Source: Pedobacter panaciterrae (lineage in GTDB: Bacteria; Bacteroidota; Bacteroidia; Sphingobacteriales; Sphingobacteriaceae). Taken from it: a DNA stretch of 58,780 nucleotides. The stretch is from the NCBI RefSeq assembly GCF_001636695.1, contig NZ_LGEL01000033.1, positions 1 to 58,780 on the forward strand, in the 5' to 3' direction. Positions 16,956 to 25,628 of the stretch are shown here, piece by piece. The position numbers and the translations under genes are program-made. Each line of letters starts with the position of its first letter. Position 1 is the first letter of the stretch. The notes beneath the pieces were generated by a model. That model did no database searches. It was given only the letters and a program-made list of their open reading frames with translations, and was not told the DNA's origin.

Positions 16956-18080
16956 ATGGAGTATAACGAGGAATATATACAAGGTCTTTTATTTGAAAAG
17001 ATAGCGGGAACGATCAGTGAACAGGATAACCTTGTTGCCGAACATGCCATTTCAAGCAACACCGAAGTACGAAAGTTCTGGGAAATATTAAAAGCAAAAA
17101 TGACTACTCCTAAAGGAACAGCTTTCCTTTCGGAACTAAACCCTGATCAGGCTTGGCAGAAAACAGCCATACACCTGGAAAAACAACCTCTTTCATTCTT
17201 CAGCAGAAACAGATGGGCTTTAAGTGGTGTGGCTGCAATGCTGGTTCTTGCACTTCCACTTGCATGGTATTTCAGCTCTACTAGCCAAAATCAGTCGTCA
17301 CTTCACGGACAAACAATTAAAGAGGTATACCTTAAAACGGATCAGGGAAAAGCAATCGATCTTTCGAATAACAAACAGATTAAATTAGGTCAAACCCAAA
17401 TCAATGCCAAACAAAAGGAGCTAAGTTACGCTGCCGGTAATGCTGATAGTCAGGAATGGGCTACACTGTTTGTTCCGGTTACAAAAGATTATAAAGTTAA
17501 ATTGTCAGACGGTACCACAGTGTGGATGAATGCAGCATCCAGTCTGCGCTTTCCATTCCAGTTCGGAAAGCAAACCAGAGAGGTTTATTTAATCGGAGAA
17601 GCCTATTTTGAAGTAGCAAAAAACAAGGAACAGGAATTTATTGTACATACTTCTTATGCTGATATTCATGTGCATGGAACTTCTTTTAATGTAAACGCAT
17701 ACACCGCTCAAAATTTTACAGCAGCATTAGTCGAAGGATCGGTGTCTGCAAAGAAAGATAATCAGGTTATTAAACTAAAACCAGGAGAGGAAGCAGTAAT
17801 AGGAAAAGACAATCTGGAGATCAAAACATTTGATTCACAGGAGGTACTTTCCTGGCGAAACGGAACTTATTCCTTCCATAACCAACCACTATCCCAGATC
17901 TCGCAGGTCTTAAGCCGATGGTTTGATGTAAAAATTGCCTGGCAAACACCGGCAGTTTCCGAACAGACTTTTACTGGTGAAATTGACAAAAACTTACCTC
18001 TGGATGTAGTAATCAGTAATCTAAAACTTACTTCAGGAATGCAAGCGGAGCTTAAAAATGGTGTATTAACATTCAAATAA
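16956..18080 (+). CDS. FecR-family anti-sigma factor
   Basis: A 374-residue single-pass inner-membrane protein. The cytosolic N-terminal region (1-85) binds sigma, and the membrane segment is at about 88-107 (WALSGVAAMLVLALPLAWYF). The periplasmic FecR domain (about 165-265) has the family signature VKLSDGTTVWMNAASSLRFP and GEAYFEVAKN. It is followed by a C-terminal DUF4974-like domain with YSFHNQPLSQISQVLSRWFDV. The latter domain is expected to contact the STN domain of the SusC partner. It sits between the ECF sigma gene and susC, giving a complete trans-envelope signalling relay. Confidence 0.94.
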   Translation: MEYNEEYIQGLLFEKIAGTISEQDNLVAEHAISSNTEVRKFWEILKAKMTTPKGTAFLSELNPDQAWQKTAIHLEKQPLSFFSRNRWALSGVAAMLVLALPLAWYFSSTSQNQSSLHGQTIKEVYLKTDQGKAIDLSNNKQIKLGQTQINAKQKELSYAAGNADSQEWATLFVPVTKDYKVKLSDGTTVWMNAASSLRFPFQFGKQTREVYLIGEAYFEVAKNKEQEFIVHTSYADIHVHGTSFNVNAYTAQNFTAALVEGSVSAKKDNQVIKLKPGEEAVIGKDNLEIKTFDSQEVLSWRNGTYSFHNQPLSQISQVLSRWFDVKIAWQTPAVSEQTFTGEIDKNLPLDVVISNLKLTSGMQAELKNGVLTFK

Positions 18081-18157
18081 TTTCTTTTTAGAAATACCAT
18101 TCACCCATTCGGGTAAAAGCTGCGTCTTAGAGCAAACCTAATATAAACTTTAAATGT

Positions 18158-21100
18158 ATGCTTAAAAAACTAACCCGATTAGGCCGGCTAGCTTTGCCGG
18201 TTATTTTGATCCTGTTTATTTTATTGCCCGTTCGTGCAAACACGCAGGGCATTAACAAGATCAGCCTCAAAGGCAAGAATATTACCATTGCCACATTATT
18301 TAAAACCATTAAAAAACAAACTGGTTTAACCGTATTTTACAGTAATAAACTGCTGGACGATACTGAAAAAATCTCTGTCGACTTTAATCAGACAGAACTT
18401 TCAGAAGTATTAAACTCCACACTTAAAAGCAAAGGGCTTAGCTGGGTGGTTAAAGAAAAGTACATTGTACTGCAAAAAGCGGCTGCGCCAGCTGTTCCTG
18501 TCGACAATAAAGCAGATCAGGGCGCAGTTAATAATGCCCGCCAAAAAGTGGGCGGAACCGTAACCGATGCTTCAGGAGTACCAATGGCAGGCGTAGGTGT
18601 AAAAGTCAAAGAAACGAACGCTGGTACAGTTACTGACGAAAATGGACGCTATTCAATTGAAGCAAACAGCGGAAATACTTTACTGTTTTCTTATGTTGGT
18701 TTTGTTGCACAGGAAATTCTTATAGGCAATCAAACTAGTATCAATGTGAAACTGCAGTCTGATGATACCGATTTAACAGAAGTTGTTGTAGTTGGTTACG
18801 GAATACAGAAAAAAGTGAATTTAACTGGTGCTGTGTCTGTGGTTTCGGGAAAAGATTTAGCTGCACGTCCGATGGGGCAAACTTCGGCAGCCCTGCAAGG
18901 AATGGCTCCGGGGGTTACGGTTAAGCAAGCTTCAGGTCGTCCTGGAAATGATGCAGGAACAATCAGGATCCGTGGAATAGGAACATTGAGTGGCACAGAT
19001 GCAACCTCTCTTTCAGCGGCCAACCCATTAGTGATGATAGACGGTATTGAAGGTTCAATGAATAATATTGACCCCAATTTAATAGAATCTATATCGGTTC
19101 TGAAGGATGCCGCATCTTCATCCATATATGGCTCCAGAGCTGCAAATGGCGTAATTCTGATTACGACAAAACGAGCTAAAATGGATCAGGTAGGCATTTC
19201 CTATAATAATTATATTGGATGGCAGGATCCTACCAATATGCCCGATCTGGTCAATGGACTCGATTATATGTTACTGATAAATGAAGCTTATACAAATACC
19301 GGCAGAACCCCGCTTTATTCCAATGAACTGATTCAAAAATATAGAGAACAAAATGGTGTCAGTTCCGATCTTTACCCGAATACAGATTGGCAAAAAGAGA
19401 CGCTAACAGGTTCCGGATTACAGCAAAGTCATTTCCTGAGCATACAGGGCGGTACACAAAAAGTAAGAACGTTGGGGTCTTTTGGTCTTTTCGATCAGAA
19501 AGGGATTATAGAAAATTCCAACTTTAAACGCTATACTATTCGCAATAATACCGATATCACTTTTTCAGATAAACTTAGTGCCCGTATAGATCTTCAATAT
19601 GTAAATGCAATTACTACAGATCCGGCGGCTACATCCTCAGAAATTTTTCAATGGATGAACGGAATTCCGGCTAATCAGATTGGTATTAACGAAAATGGGA
19701 CCTGGGGAGTGGGATGGAACGGAGTTAATCCCATCTCTGCAACTCATGATGGTGGAACCAATCGTAACCGTGCACCTTTTGGTAGTATAAACGCTGTCTT
19801 GAACTATAAACCAGTGGATTGGCTTGAAGCTGAAGTAGCATATGCTCCTAAATATGCACTCACTTCACTTAAAATGTTTAAAAAATCTATACAATCTTAT
19901 CTTCCTAATGGAAATCCAAGCTTCTTAACTCCAGCTTTAACCTCTTTAAGCCAAAACCAAACGCAGTCTTTTTATAACAATATGAGGGCGACTGTTACGG
20001 CTTCTAAAAGCATTAAGGAACATACTTTTAAATTAATGTTTGGAGGATCAAGAGAAGATTATTCTTTTGAACAGATTACTGCCTTCCGGGATACCTATAT
20101 TTTGCCAGACTATCCAGTGCTTGATGCCGGTTCTGCACTCAACCAAAAAGCAACGGGTAATGCAGAAGAGTGGGCATTACAGTCACTGTTCAGCAGGTTA
20201 AATTATAATTTTAAAGGTAAATATCTTCTGGAACTTAATGCTCGATATGATGGTTCTTCACGCTTTTCATCAGGTAATAAGTATGGATTCTTTCCTTCGG
20301 CATCAGCTGGATGGCGTATTTCTGAGGAAAGCTTTATGCAGGGACTAAAAGGAATAATAAATGAGGCAAAAATAAGATTGTCATGGGGGAGATTGGGTAA
20401 CCAAAATATCGGCACCTATCCTTCAGTTACTTCTATAGCATTAGGGTCTTATACGCTCGGAAAGCAGATAGTTAACATTGCAGCGCTTAATAATCTTGCC
20501 AATAAAAATATTTCATGGGAAACAACTGAAGAAAAAAATATAGGATTAGATATTACTTTATTTAATAGTTTGAGCATTACAGCTGACTATTATCGCAGAC
20601 GCACCAGCGATATTCTATTGTTGTTAGATATACCGCTCATTGTTGGTTTGGCTAGTCCTTACCAAAATGCAGGTGTAGTGGATAACAATGGCTGGGAACT
20701 GGGGTTAGCATACAAAGGAAATATTAAAGAATTTAATTATAACATAAGCTTTAACCTTTCCGATGTAAAAAACACTGTTGTTGATACCAGAGGAATCAGT
20801 CGTAATGATCTAACAGTAAACAGAGAAGGTTATTCTATCGGCTCCCTTTTTGGTTATGAGGCCCAAGGTCTTTTTGCTTCGGATGCAGAAGTTGCCGCCC
20901 ATGCAAAACAATTTGGAACTGTTAAAGCAGGAGACATCAAATACAAAGATCAAAATGGCGATGGAATTATTAATGAAAGTGACAAGATCATTATTGGAGG
21001 GACTATCCCCCGACTTACATTTTCTTCAAATCTTGCTGGTTCTTATAAAGGTTTTGATCTTTCCGTCCTGCTTCAGGGTGTTGGTAAGGCTAATGGATAT

Positions 21101-21490
21101 CTTTCGGGCCCCGGTATCCTCCCATTTAATGTTGGAGGGGCAATAGGAGGTACTATTCGGGAAGAAAACAAAGATCGATGGACCCCGGAAAACCCAAATG
21201 CAAAATATCCACGCCTTGCATTTGGAGAAACAAATAACGAACAAGCCTCTACTTACTGGCTTAGAGATGCTGCTTATCTGAGAATAAAAAATGTTCAGCT
21301 GGGCTACACTCTGCCTGAAAAACTCTCTAAAAAAGCAGGTCTTAACCGTTTCAGGGTTTTTGTAAATGGATCGAATTTTTACTCGTTTGATAAATTTCTA
21401 AAAGGATATGATGTAGAGGCCCCTGTAGGTTCAGGGAATATTTATCCCCAGGTTAAACTATATAGTTTCGGTTTAGAAGCCACTTTTTAA
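18158..21490 (+). CDS. SusC/RagA TonB-linked outer-membrane transporter with STN domain
   Basis: An 1110-residue TonB-dependent glycan importer. After the signal peptide there is an STN (secretin/TonB short N-terminal) domain at about 35-105, a carboxypeptidase-D-regulatory-like domain at about 128-205, and a TonB box region (DLTEVVVVGYG). The plug carries the SusC signature ALQGMAPGVTVKQASGRPG and IRIRGIGTLSG, and a 22-strand barrel reaches the C-terminal aromatic residue (LEATF). The STN domain identifies it as a signalling transporter for the sigma/FecR pair just upstream. It forms the outer-membrane complex with the SusD protein encoded 11 bases downstream. The exact glycan cannot be read from it. 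Confidence 0.96.
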   Translation: MLKKLTRLGRLALPVILILFILLPVRANTQGINKISLKGKNITIATLFKTIKKQTGLTVFYSNKLLDDTEKISVDFNQTELSEVLNSTLKSKGLSWVVKEKYIVLQKAAAPAVPVDNKADQGAVNNARQKVGGTVTDASGVPMAGVGVKVKETNAGTVTDENGRYSIEANSGNTLLFSYVGFVAQEILIGNQTSINVKLQSDDTDLTEVVVVGYGIQKKVNLTGAVSVVSGKDLAARPMGQTSAALQGMAPGVTVKQASGRPGNDAGTIRIRGIGTLSGTDATSLSAANPLVMIDGIEGSMNNIDPNLIESISVLKDAASSSIYGSRAANGVILITTKRAKMDQVGISYNNYIGWQDPTNMPDLVNGLDYMLLINEAYTNTGRTPLYSNELIQKYREQNGVSSDLYPNTDWQKETLTGSGLQQSHFLSIQGGTQKVRTLGSFGLFDQKGIIENSNFKRYTIRNNTDITFSDKLSARIDLQYVNAITTDPAATSSEIFQWMNGIPANQIGINENGTWGVGWNGVNPISATHDGGTNRNRAPFGSINAVLNYKPVDWLEAEVAYAPKYALTSLKMFKKSIQSYLPNGNPSFLTPALTSLSQNQTQSFYNNMRATVTASKSIKEHTFKLMFGGSREDYSFEQITAFRDTYILPDYPVLDAGSALNQKATGNAEEWALQSLFSRLNYNFKGKYLLELNARYDGSSRFSSGNKYGFFPSASAGWRISEESFMQGLKGIINEAKIRLSWGRLGNQNIGTYPSVTSIALGSYTLGKQIVNIAALNNLANKNISWETTEEKNIGLDITLFNSLSITADYYRRRTSDILLLLDIPLIVGLASPYQNAGVVDNNGWELGLAYKGNIKEFNYNISFNLSDVKNTVVDTRGISRNDLTVNREGYSIGSLFGYEAQGLFASDAEVAAHAKQFGTVKAGDIKYKDQNGDGIINESDKIIIGGTIPRLTFSSNLAGSYKGFDLSVLLQGVGKANGYLSGPGILPFNVGGAIGGTIREENKDRWTPENPNAKYPRLAFGETNNEQASTYWLRDAAYLRIKNVQLGYTLPEKLSKKAGLNRFRVFVNGSNFYSFDKFLKGYDVEAPVGSGNIYPQVKLYSFGLEATF

Positions 21491-21501
21491 TAATAAAACA
21501 G

Positions 21502-23184
21502 ATGAACAAGAAGATATACTATTTCATGATTGCTGCAATATTTGTAGCATTATCACCATCTTGCCAAAAGGGGTATTTAGATAAAAACCCACTTTCAGGG
21601 CCATCAGATGAATCCTTTTTTGCAAATCAGGATGAATTGATTCTGGCAGTTAATGGTTTATACAGTGCGGCAAATTATGCTCCACTCGATAATATGCCGA
21701 CTAACCTCACCATAGATAATGGAACCGATATAGGTTGGGATCGCAATAATAGCCCACTACAAAGCCTGGGTAAAGGTAATCAGGACAGCAATAATGCATA
21801 CGCCCAAAATATCTGGAAAGAATCCTATAAAGTAATTGCAAGGTGCAATTTTATTCTGGACAATATAAATAAGTTAGCGGATAAAGTAACCCCGGCAATT
21901 TTTAAACGATCTACAGCCGAAGCAAGATTTATAAGAGCATATACCTATCAGTATATGATAGATTATTTTGGCGGTGTCCCATTAGTCACTAAAATGCTGA
22001 AACTTGAAGATGCCCAGATTCCTAAAAGCCCCAAATCAGAATTGGTAGGTTTTATATCGAAGGAATTAACAGAAGCAGCAGTAGATCTGCCAAATAGTTA
22101 TACTGGTGCAGATATTGGGCGAGCTACTAAAGGAGCAGCATTATCCATTTTAGCCAGAACTGCTCTTAATAACGGGAAATGGGCAGAAGCTGCGGAGGCA
22201 GCCAAAGCTGTAATGGATCTAAAAGTCTATAGTCTCCATTCAAATTATCCCGAACTTTTCAGTTATTCAGGACAAAATTCTGCTGAGATCATTTGGGCAT
22301 TTCAATATTTAAAAACAGCCAATACCAAAGTACATAGCACACCAAGTAATCTGTTGTCAAGAAATGGATTAGGCTTTACAAACAAAGTTCCCTCTCAATC
22401 CCTGGTAGATGTTTTTCCATGTACAGATGGTCTTAATATCGATAAATCTCCATTGTTTGATCCTAAAGATCCTTATAAAAACCGCGATCCAAGACTTGGT
22501 TATACTATTGCGGTACCAGGTTCAATATTTTATAATTATCAGTTTGAAACGCACAGGGATAGTTTGAAATGCTGGAACTACAATACCATACCGGCAACAA
22601 GAGTTGATAATCAGGAAGCCATCAATGCCTTTGCAACCTTTACAGGATATTGCTGGAAAAAATATGTAGACCTTGCGGATAAGGCAGACCGCTCTAATTC
22701 AGAACTTAATGTAATCCAGATTCGATATGCCGAAATTCTACTGATCTATGCCGAAGCTAAAAACGAGCTCAATCAGTTAGATCAGTCAGCTTACGATGCC
22801 ATTAATCTGGTAAGGCAACGCCCAAGTGTAAATATGCCTGCCATTGCATCAGGTAAATCACAGGCAGAGTTTCGCAGTCTGGTACATAAAGAGCGTCTTT
22901 ATGAACTGGCTATGGAAGGTTTCAGACAAACCGACCTGCGCAGATGGAATATTGCCGAGAAAGCCATGACCGGAAACTTCTACGGTAGAGTGCAAAGAGG
23001 TCTGGTAGCAGCTGCACCACAAATAGACGAGAATGGCCTGGCCGATTATTCTTCGGTACCTAACCGTGCAGATTTGAGGGTAATAGAAGTACGTACTTTC
23101 AATAAAAATAGAGATTACCTATGGCCAATCCCTAATATCGAGGTGGTTACTAATTCTAAATTAATTCAAAATCCTAATTACTAG
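21502..23184 (+). CDS. RagB/SusD surface glycan-binding lipoprotein
   Basis: A 560-residue outer-membrane lipoprotein. The signal peptide ends in a lipobox with the Cys of SPSCQKGYLDKNP, and the YLDKNPLSGPSDESFF segment is typical of SusD mature N termini. The TPR-rich SusD_RagB fold follows, with ARFIRAYTYQYMIDYFGGVPLVTK and the C-terminal LRRWNIAEKAM and YLWPIPNIEV motifs. It caps the SusC barrel and captures glycan. The gene follows susC by 11 bases and precedes the FAD oxidoreductase by 2, so all three are one transcription unit. Confidence 0.96.
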   Translation: MNKKIYYFMIAAIFVALSPSCQKGYLDKNPLSGPSDESFFANQDELILAVNGLYSAANYAPLDNMPTNLTIDNGTDIGWDRNNSPLQSLGKGNQDSNNAYAQNIWKESYKVIARCNFILDNINKLADKVTPAIFKRSTAEARFIRAYTYQYMIDYFGGVPLVTKMLKLEDAQIPKSPKSELVGFISKELTEAAVDLPNSYTGADIGRATKGAALSILARTALNNGKWAEAAEAAKAVMDLKVYSLHSNYPELFSYSGQNSAEIIWAFQYLKTANTKVHSTPSNLLSRNGLGFTNKVPSQSLVDVFPCTDGLNIDKSPLFDPKDPYKNRDPRLGYTIAVPGSIFYNYQFETHRDSLKCWNYNTIPATRVDNQEAINAFATFTGYCWKKYVDLADKADRSNSELNVIQIRYAEILLIYAEAKNELNQLDQSAYDAINLVRQRPSVNMPAIASGKSQAEFRSLVHKERLYELAMEGFRQTDLRRWNIAEKAMTGNFYGRVQRGLVAAAPQIDENGLADYSSVPNRADLRVIEVRTFNKNRDYLWPIPNIEVVTNSKLIQNPNY

Positions 23185-23186
23185 CT

Positions 23187-25190
23187 ATGAAAAATCTTTT
23201 TCTTTATTTGCTGATACCCATGCTGATTATATCATCGTTACAGCCTTCATCAGCTCAGCAACCCACTAAGAAGGATTATGACATTTGTGTCTATGGTGGC
23301 ACTTCTTCTGGCGTAATTGCAGCTTATACAGCGGCAAAGCTTGGCAAAACCGTACTCTTAATTGAGCCAGGTAATCACCTTGGAGGGATGAGCTCGGGCG
23401 GCCTCGGTCTTACTGATATCGGTAACAAATACGCCATTAGCGGCTTAGCGCTCGATTTCTATAGAAGAATAGGGCAGCATTATGGCAAATTTGAACAATG
23501 GGTATTTGAACCTCATGTTGCCGAAAACTTATTTTTGGACTACATTAAAAGAGCCAAAGTAGAAGTCTTATACCAAAACCGTTTGACAGCAGTTGCCAAA
23601 AACGGAAACCTGATCAGTGAAATCACGCTTGAGAATACAACTAATGCAACACCAAACAATAAGGTTAAGGCCAAAATGTTTATCGATTGCTCTTATGAAG
23701 GAGATTTGATGGCCAGGTCAGGTGTTTCATATACAGTTGGAAGAGAGGCAAATGATGTGTACAAAGAAACTTTTAATGGAGTTCAATTCATGCAAGGGCA
23801 TCAGATGCTTGATGGTATAGATCCATACAAAACTCCGGGAGATGTATCAAGCGGATTGGTTTGGGGAATTAATCCGGGTGTTCTTGAAATAGATGGAACA
23901 GGAGATAAAAAAGTTCAGGCTTATAACTTTAGAATCTGCTTAACCAAAAATAAAGATAACCAGATCCCCATTACCAGACCGGAAAACTATCAGCCCGAAA
24001 AATATGAGTTATTGATCAGGCAAATGGAAAAACGACCATGGAAATCCCTTCAAGATGGCTTTATCTGGAGCGGCATGCCAAATGAAAAAACCGATATCAA
24101 CAACAGAAACGGTTTCTCTACAGATATGATTGGTATGAACTGGGAATATCCGGATGCAGATTATCAAAAAAGGGCCGAAATATGGAAGGCGCACACCGAT
24201 TATACCAAAGGTCTGTTATATTTTGTAGGTAATGATCCCCGTGTTCCTGCACACATCAGAGCTGAGCTTAACCTTTGGGGATACCCTAAAGATGAGTATA
24301 CGGATATGGGAAACTGGTCGCACCAGCTTTATATCAGAGAAGCAAGAAGGATGGTAGGAGAATTGGTGATGACCCAGCACCATTGCCAGGGAAGGGAAAT
24401 TGTTAAGGATGGAGTAGGCACTGCTGCTTATACAATGGATTCGCACAATTGCGACAGGCAAGTAATTAATGGCATGGTAAAAAATGAAGGCAATGTAGAG
24501 GAAGGTGGTTTTGGTCCGTATCCAATTTCCTATCGTGCAATCGTTCCTAAAGAGAACGAGGTGGGCAATTTGCTGGTTCCTGTATGTCTTTCTGCTACCC
24601 ATATTGCTTATGGTTCTATTCGTATGGAGCCAGTTTTTATGGTTTTAGGTCAATCTGCTGCTGTTGCTGCGGCAAAGGCAATAGACAATAAGCAAACTGT
24701 ACAGAAAGTAAATGTCTCGCAGATTCAGGTCCAGCTAAAAGCAAATCCGCTTGTTGATGGTAGCGCACCAGAAATTTTGGTTGACAATAGTGATGCAATC
24801 AGAGTAGAGAAAAAAGGAGAGTGGACTGTTCATAACCATGGCGGATATGGCCCTGATTATTTTCTTGCAGATTTAAGTTCTTCAAGTCCAAAATCAATCA
24901 GGTATAAACCAGAGATTCCTAAAAAAGGAAAGTATGAACTGTATACATATTATCCGAAATTAAAAAATGCTGCTGCGGTTACTGTTGTCAACGTTCATGA
25001 TGGCAATAAAACCAAAGAGGTTTTAATAAAAGATGCTGAGATCAATGTTGTTGGCCAAACTTCCGGAGAATGGGTTAGTTTAGGTACGTACTCCTTAGAT
25101 TCTGGTAATAAGGCTTATGTCGAGATCTCCGCAAAAGGATCAGACGGCGCTGTAGTAGCAGATGCGCTGTTACTTGTACCTGTAAAGTAA
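23187..25190 (+). CDS. Secreted FAD-dependent oxidoreductase with golvesin-like C-terminal domain
   Basis: A 667-residue secreted protein. After the signal peptide (SSAQQ) is a Rossmann FAD motif, VYGGTSSGVIAAYTAAKLG, at about 31-50, followed by GGMSSGGLG; this is the FAD_oxidored (PF12831) family. SYEGDLMARSGVSYTVGREA and the late RMEPVFMVLGQSAAVAAAKA are family features. Residues about 545-667 form a beta-rich golvesin/xanthan-lyase-like domain (GYGPDYFLAD ... ISAKGSDGAVVADALLLVPV) that may bind carbohydrate. The substrate is unknown; oxidation of a sugar or of a modification on the glycan is an inference from its place directly after susD. A repeat cluster begins within ten bases of its stop codon. 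Confidence 0.87.
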   Translation: MKNLFLYLLIPMLIISSLQPSSAQQPTKKDYDICVYGGTSSGVIAAYTAAKLGKTVLLIEPGNHLGGMSSGGLGLTDIGNKYAISGLALDFYRRIGQHYGKFEQWVFEPHVAENLFLDYIKRAKVEVLYQNRLTAVAKNGNLISEITLENTTNATPNNKVKAKMFIDCSYEGDLMARSGVSYTVGREANDVYKETFNGVQFMQGHQMLDGIDPYKTPGDVSSGLVWGINPGVLEIDGTGDKKVQAYNFRICLTKNKDNQIPITRPENYQPEKYELLIRQMEKRPWKSLQDGFIWSGMPNEKTDINNRNGFSTDMIGMNWEYPDADYQKRAEIWKAHTDYTKGLLYFVGNDPRVPAHIRAELNLWGYPKDEYTDMGNWSHQLYIREARRMVGELVMTQHHCQGREIVKDGVGTAAYTMDSHNCDRQVINGMVKNEGNVEEGGFGPYPISYRAIVPKENEVGNLLVPVCLSATHIAYGSIRMEPVFMVLGQSAAVAAAKAIDNKQTVQKVNVSQIQVQLKANPLVDGSAPEILVDNSDAIRVEKKGEWTVHNHGGYGPDYFLADLSSSSPKSIRYKPEIPKKGKYELYTYYPKLKNAAAVTVVNVHDGNKTKEVLIKDAEINVVGQTSGEWVSLGTYSLDSGNKAYVEISAKGSDGAVVADALLLVPVK

Positions 25191-25195
25191 GGCCG

Positions 25196-25478
25196 TCGTT
25201 TTTAAAGCGCCCGTCATGCTTAAAGCACCCGTCATGCCTAAAGCACCCGTCTCTCTAAGACACCCGTCATGCCCAAAGCACCCGTCATGCCCAAAGCACC
25301 CGTCATGCCTAAAGCGCCCGTCATCTCGACGATAGGAGAGATCTCTTGAATCATACCTAACCAAGGGATCTCTCCTATCGTCGAGATGACGGGTGTCTTA
25401 GGAGATGACGGGTGCTTTAGGCATGACGGGTGTCTTAGAGAGACGGGTGCTTTGAGCATGACGAGTGCCTTAGAAACC
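25196..25478. repeat. Giant palindromic repeat with nested 18-bp units on both arms
   Basis: The core palindrome at 25318-25393 has arms CCGTCATCTCGACGATAGGAG and GAGATCTCTTG around a short loop. The left arm is extended by about six units of an 18-bp type (AAAGCACCCGTCATGCCT and variants). The right arm is extended by about five units of its reverse complement (ATGACGGGTGCTTTAGGC and variants). Variant units such as CACCCGTCTCTCTAAGACAC appear in mirrored order on both arms. The left arm has one unit more than the right. The cluster fills most of the 438-base gap between the FAD oxidoreductase and GH106 genes, and open frames across it are repeat artefacts. Confidence 0.92.
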
Positions 25479-25576
25479 GCGTGTGCTATAGTACAGCGTC
25501 TTTTATACCATAATCTCATAAAAATCCCTATACCTGCCGACAGTGCATGATGGTTATCAGGTAAATCTTCCTTAAC

Positions 25577-25595
25577 TTGGTTTTGATTTAACCAA
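25577..25595. promoter_or_regulatory. Short inverted repeat upstream of GH106 gene
   Basis: TTGGTT and AACCAA separated by 7 bases lie about 34 bases before the GTG start of the glycosidase, outside the repeat cluster. It is a possible operator or part of a promoter for separate transcription of this gene. The evidence is only the symmetry and position. Confidence 0.25.
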
Positions 25596-25628
25596 ATGTA
25601 TAACCGATCAACTCTCTAACCACATAAA

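Noticed and set aside
25170-25519. Two minus-strand open frames rich in GMTGAL repeats
   Set aside because: They are translations of the 18-bp repeat units; the period is a multiple of three, which keeps frames open. There is no natural start context or family.
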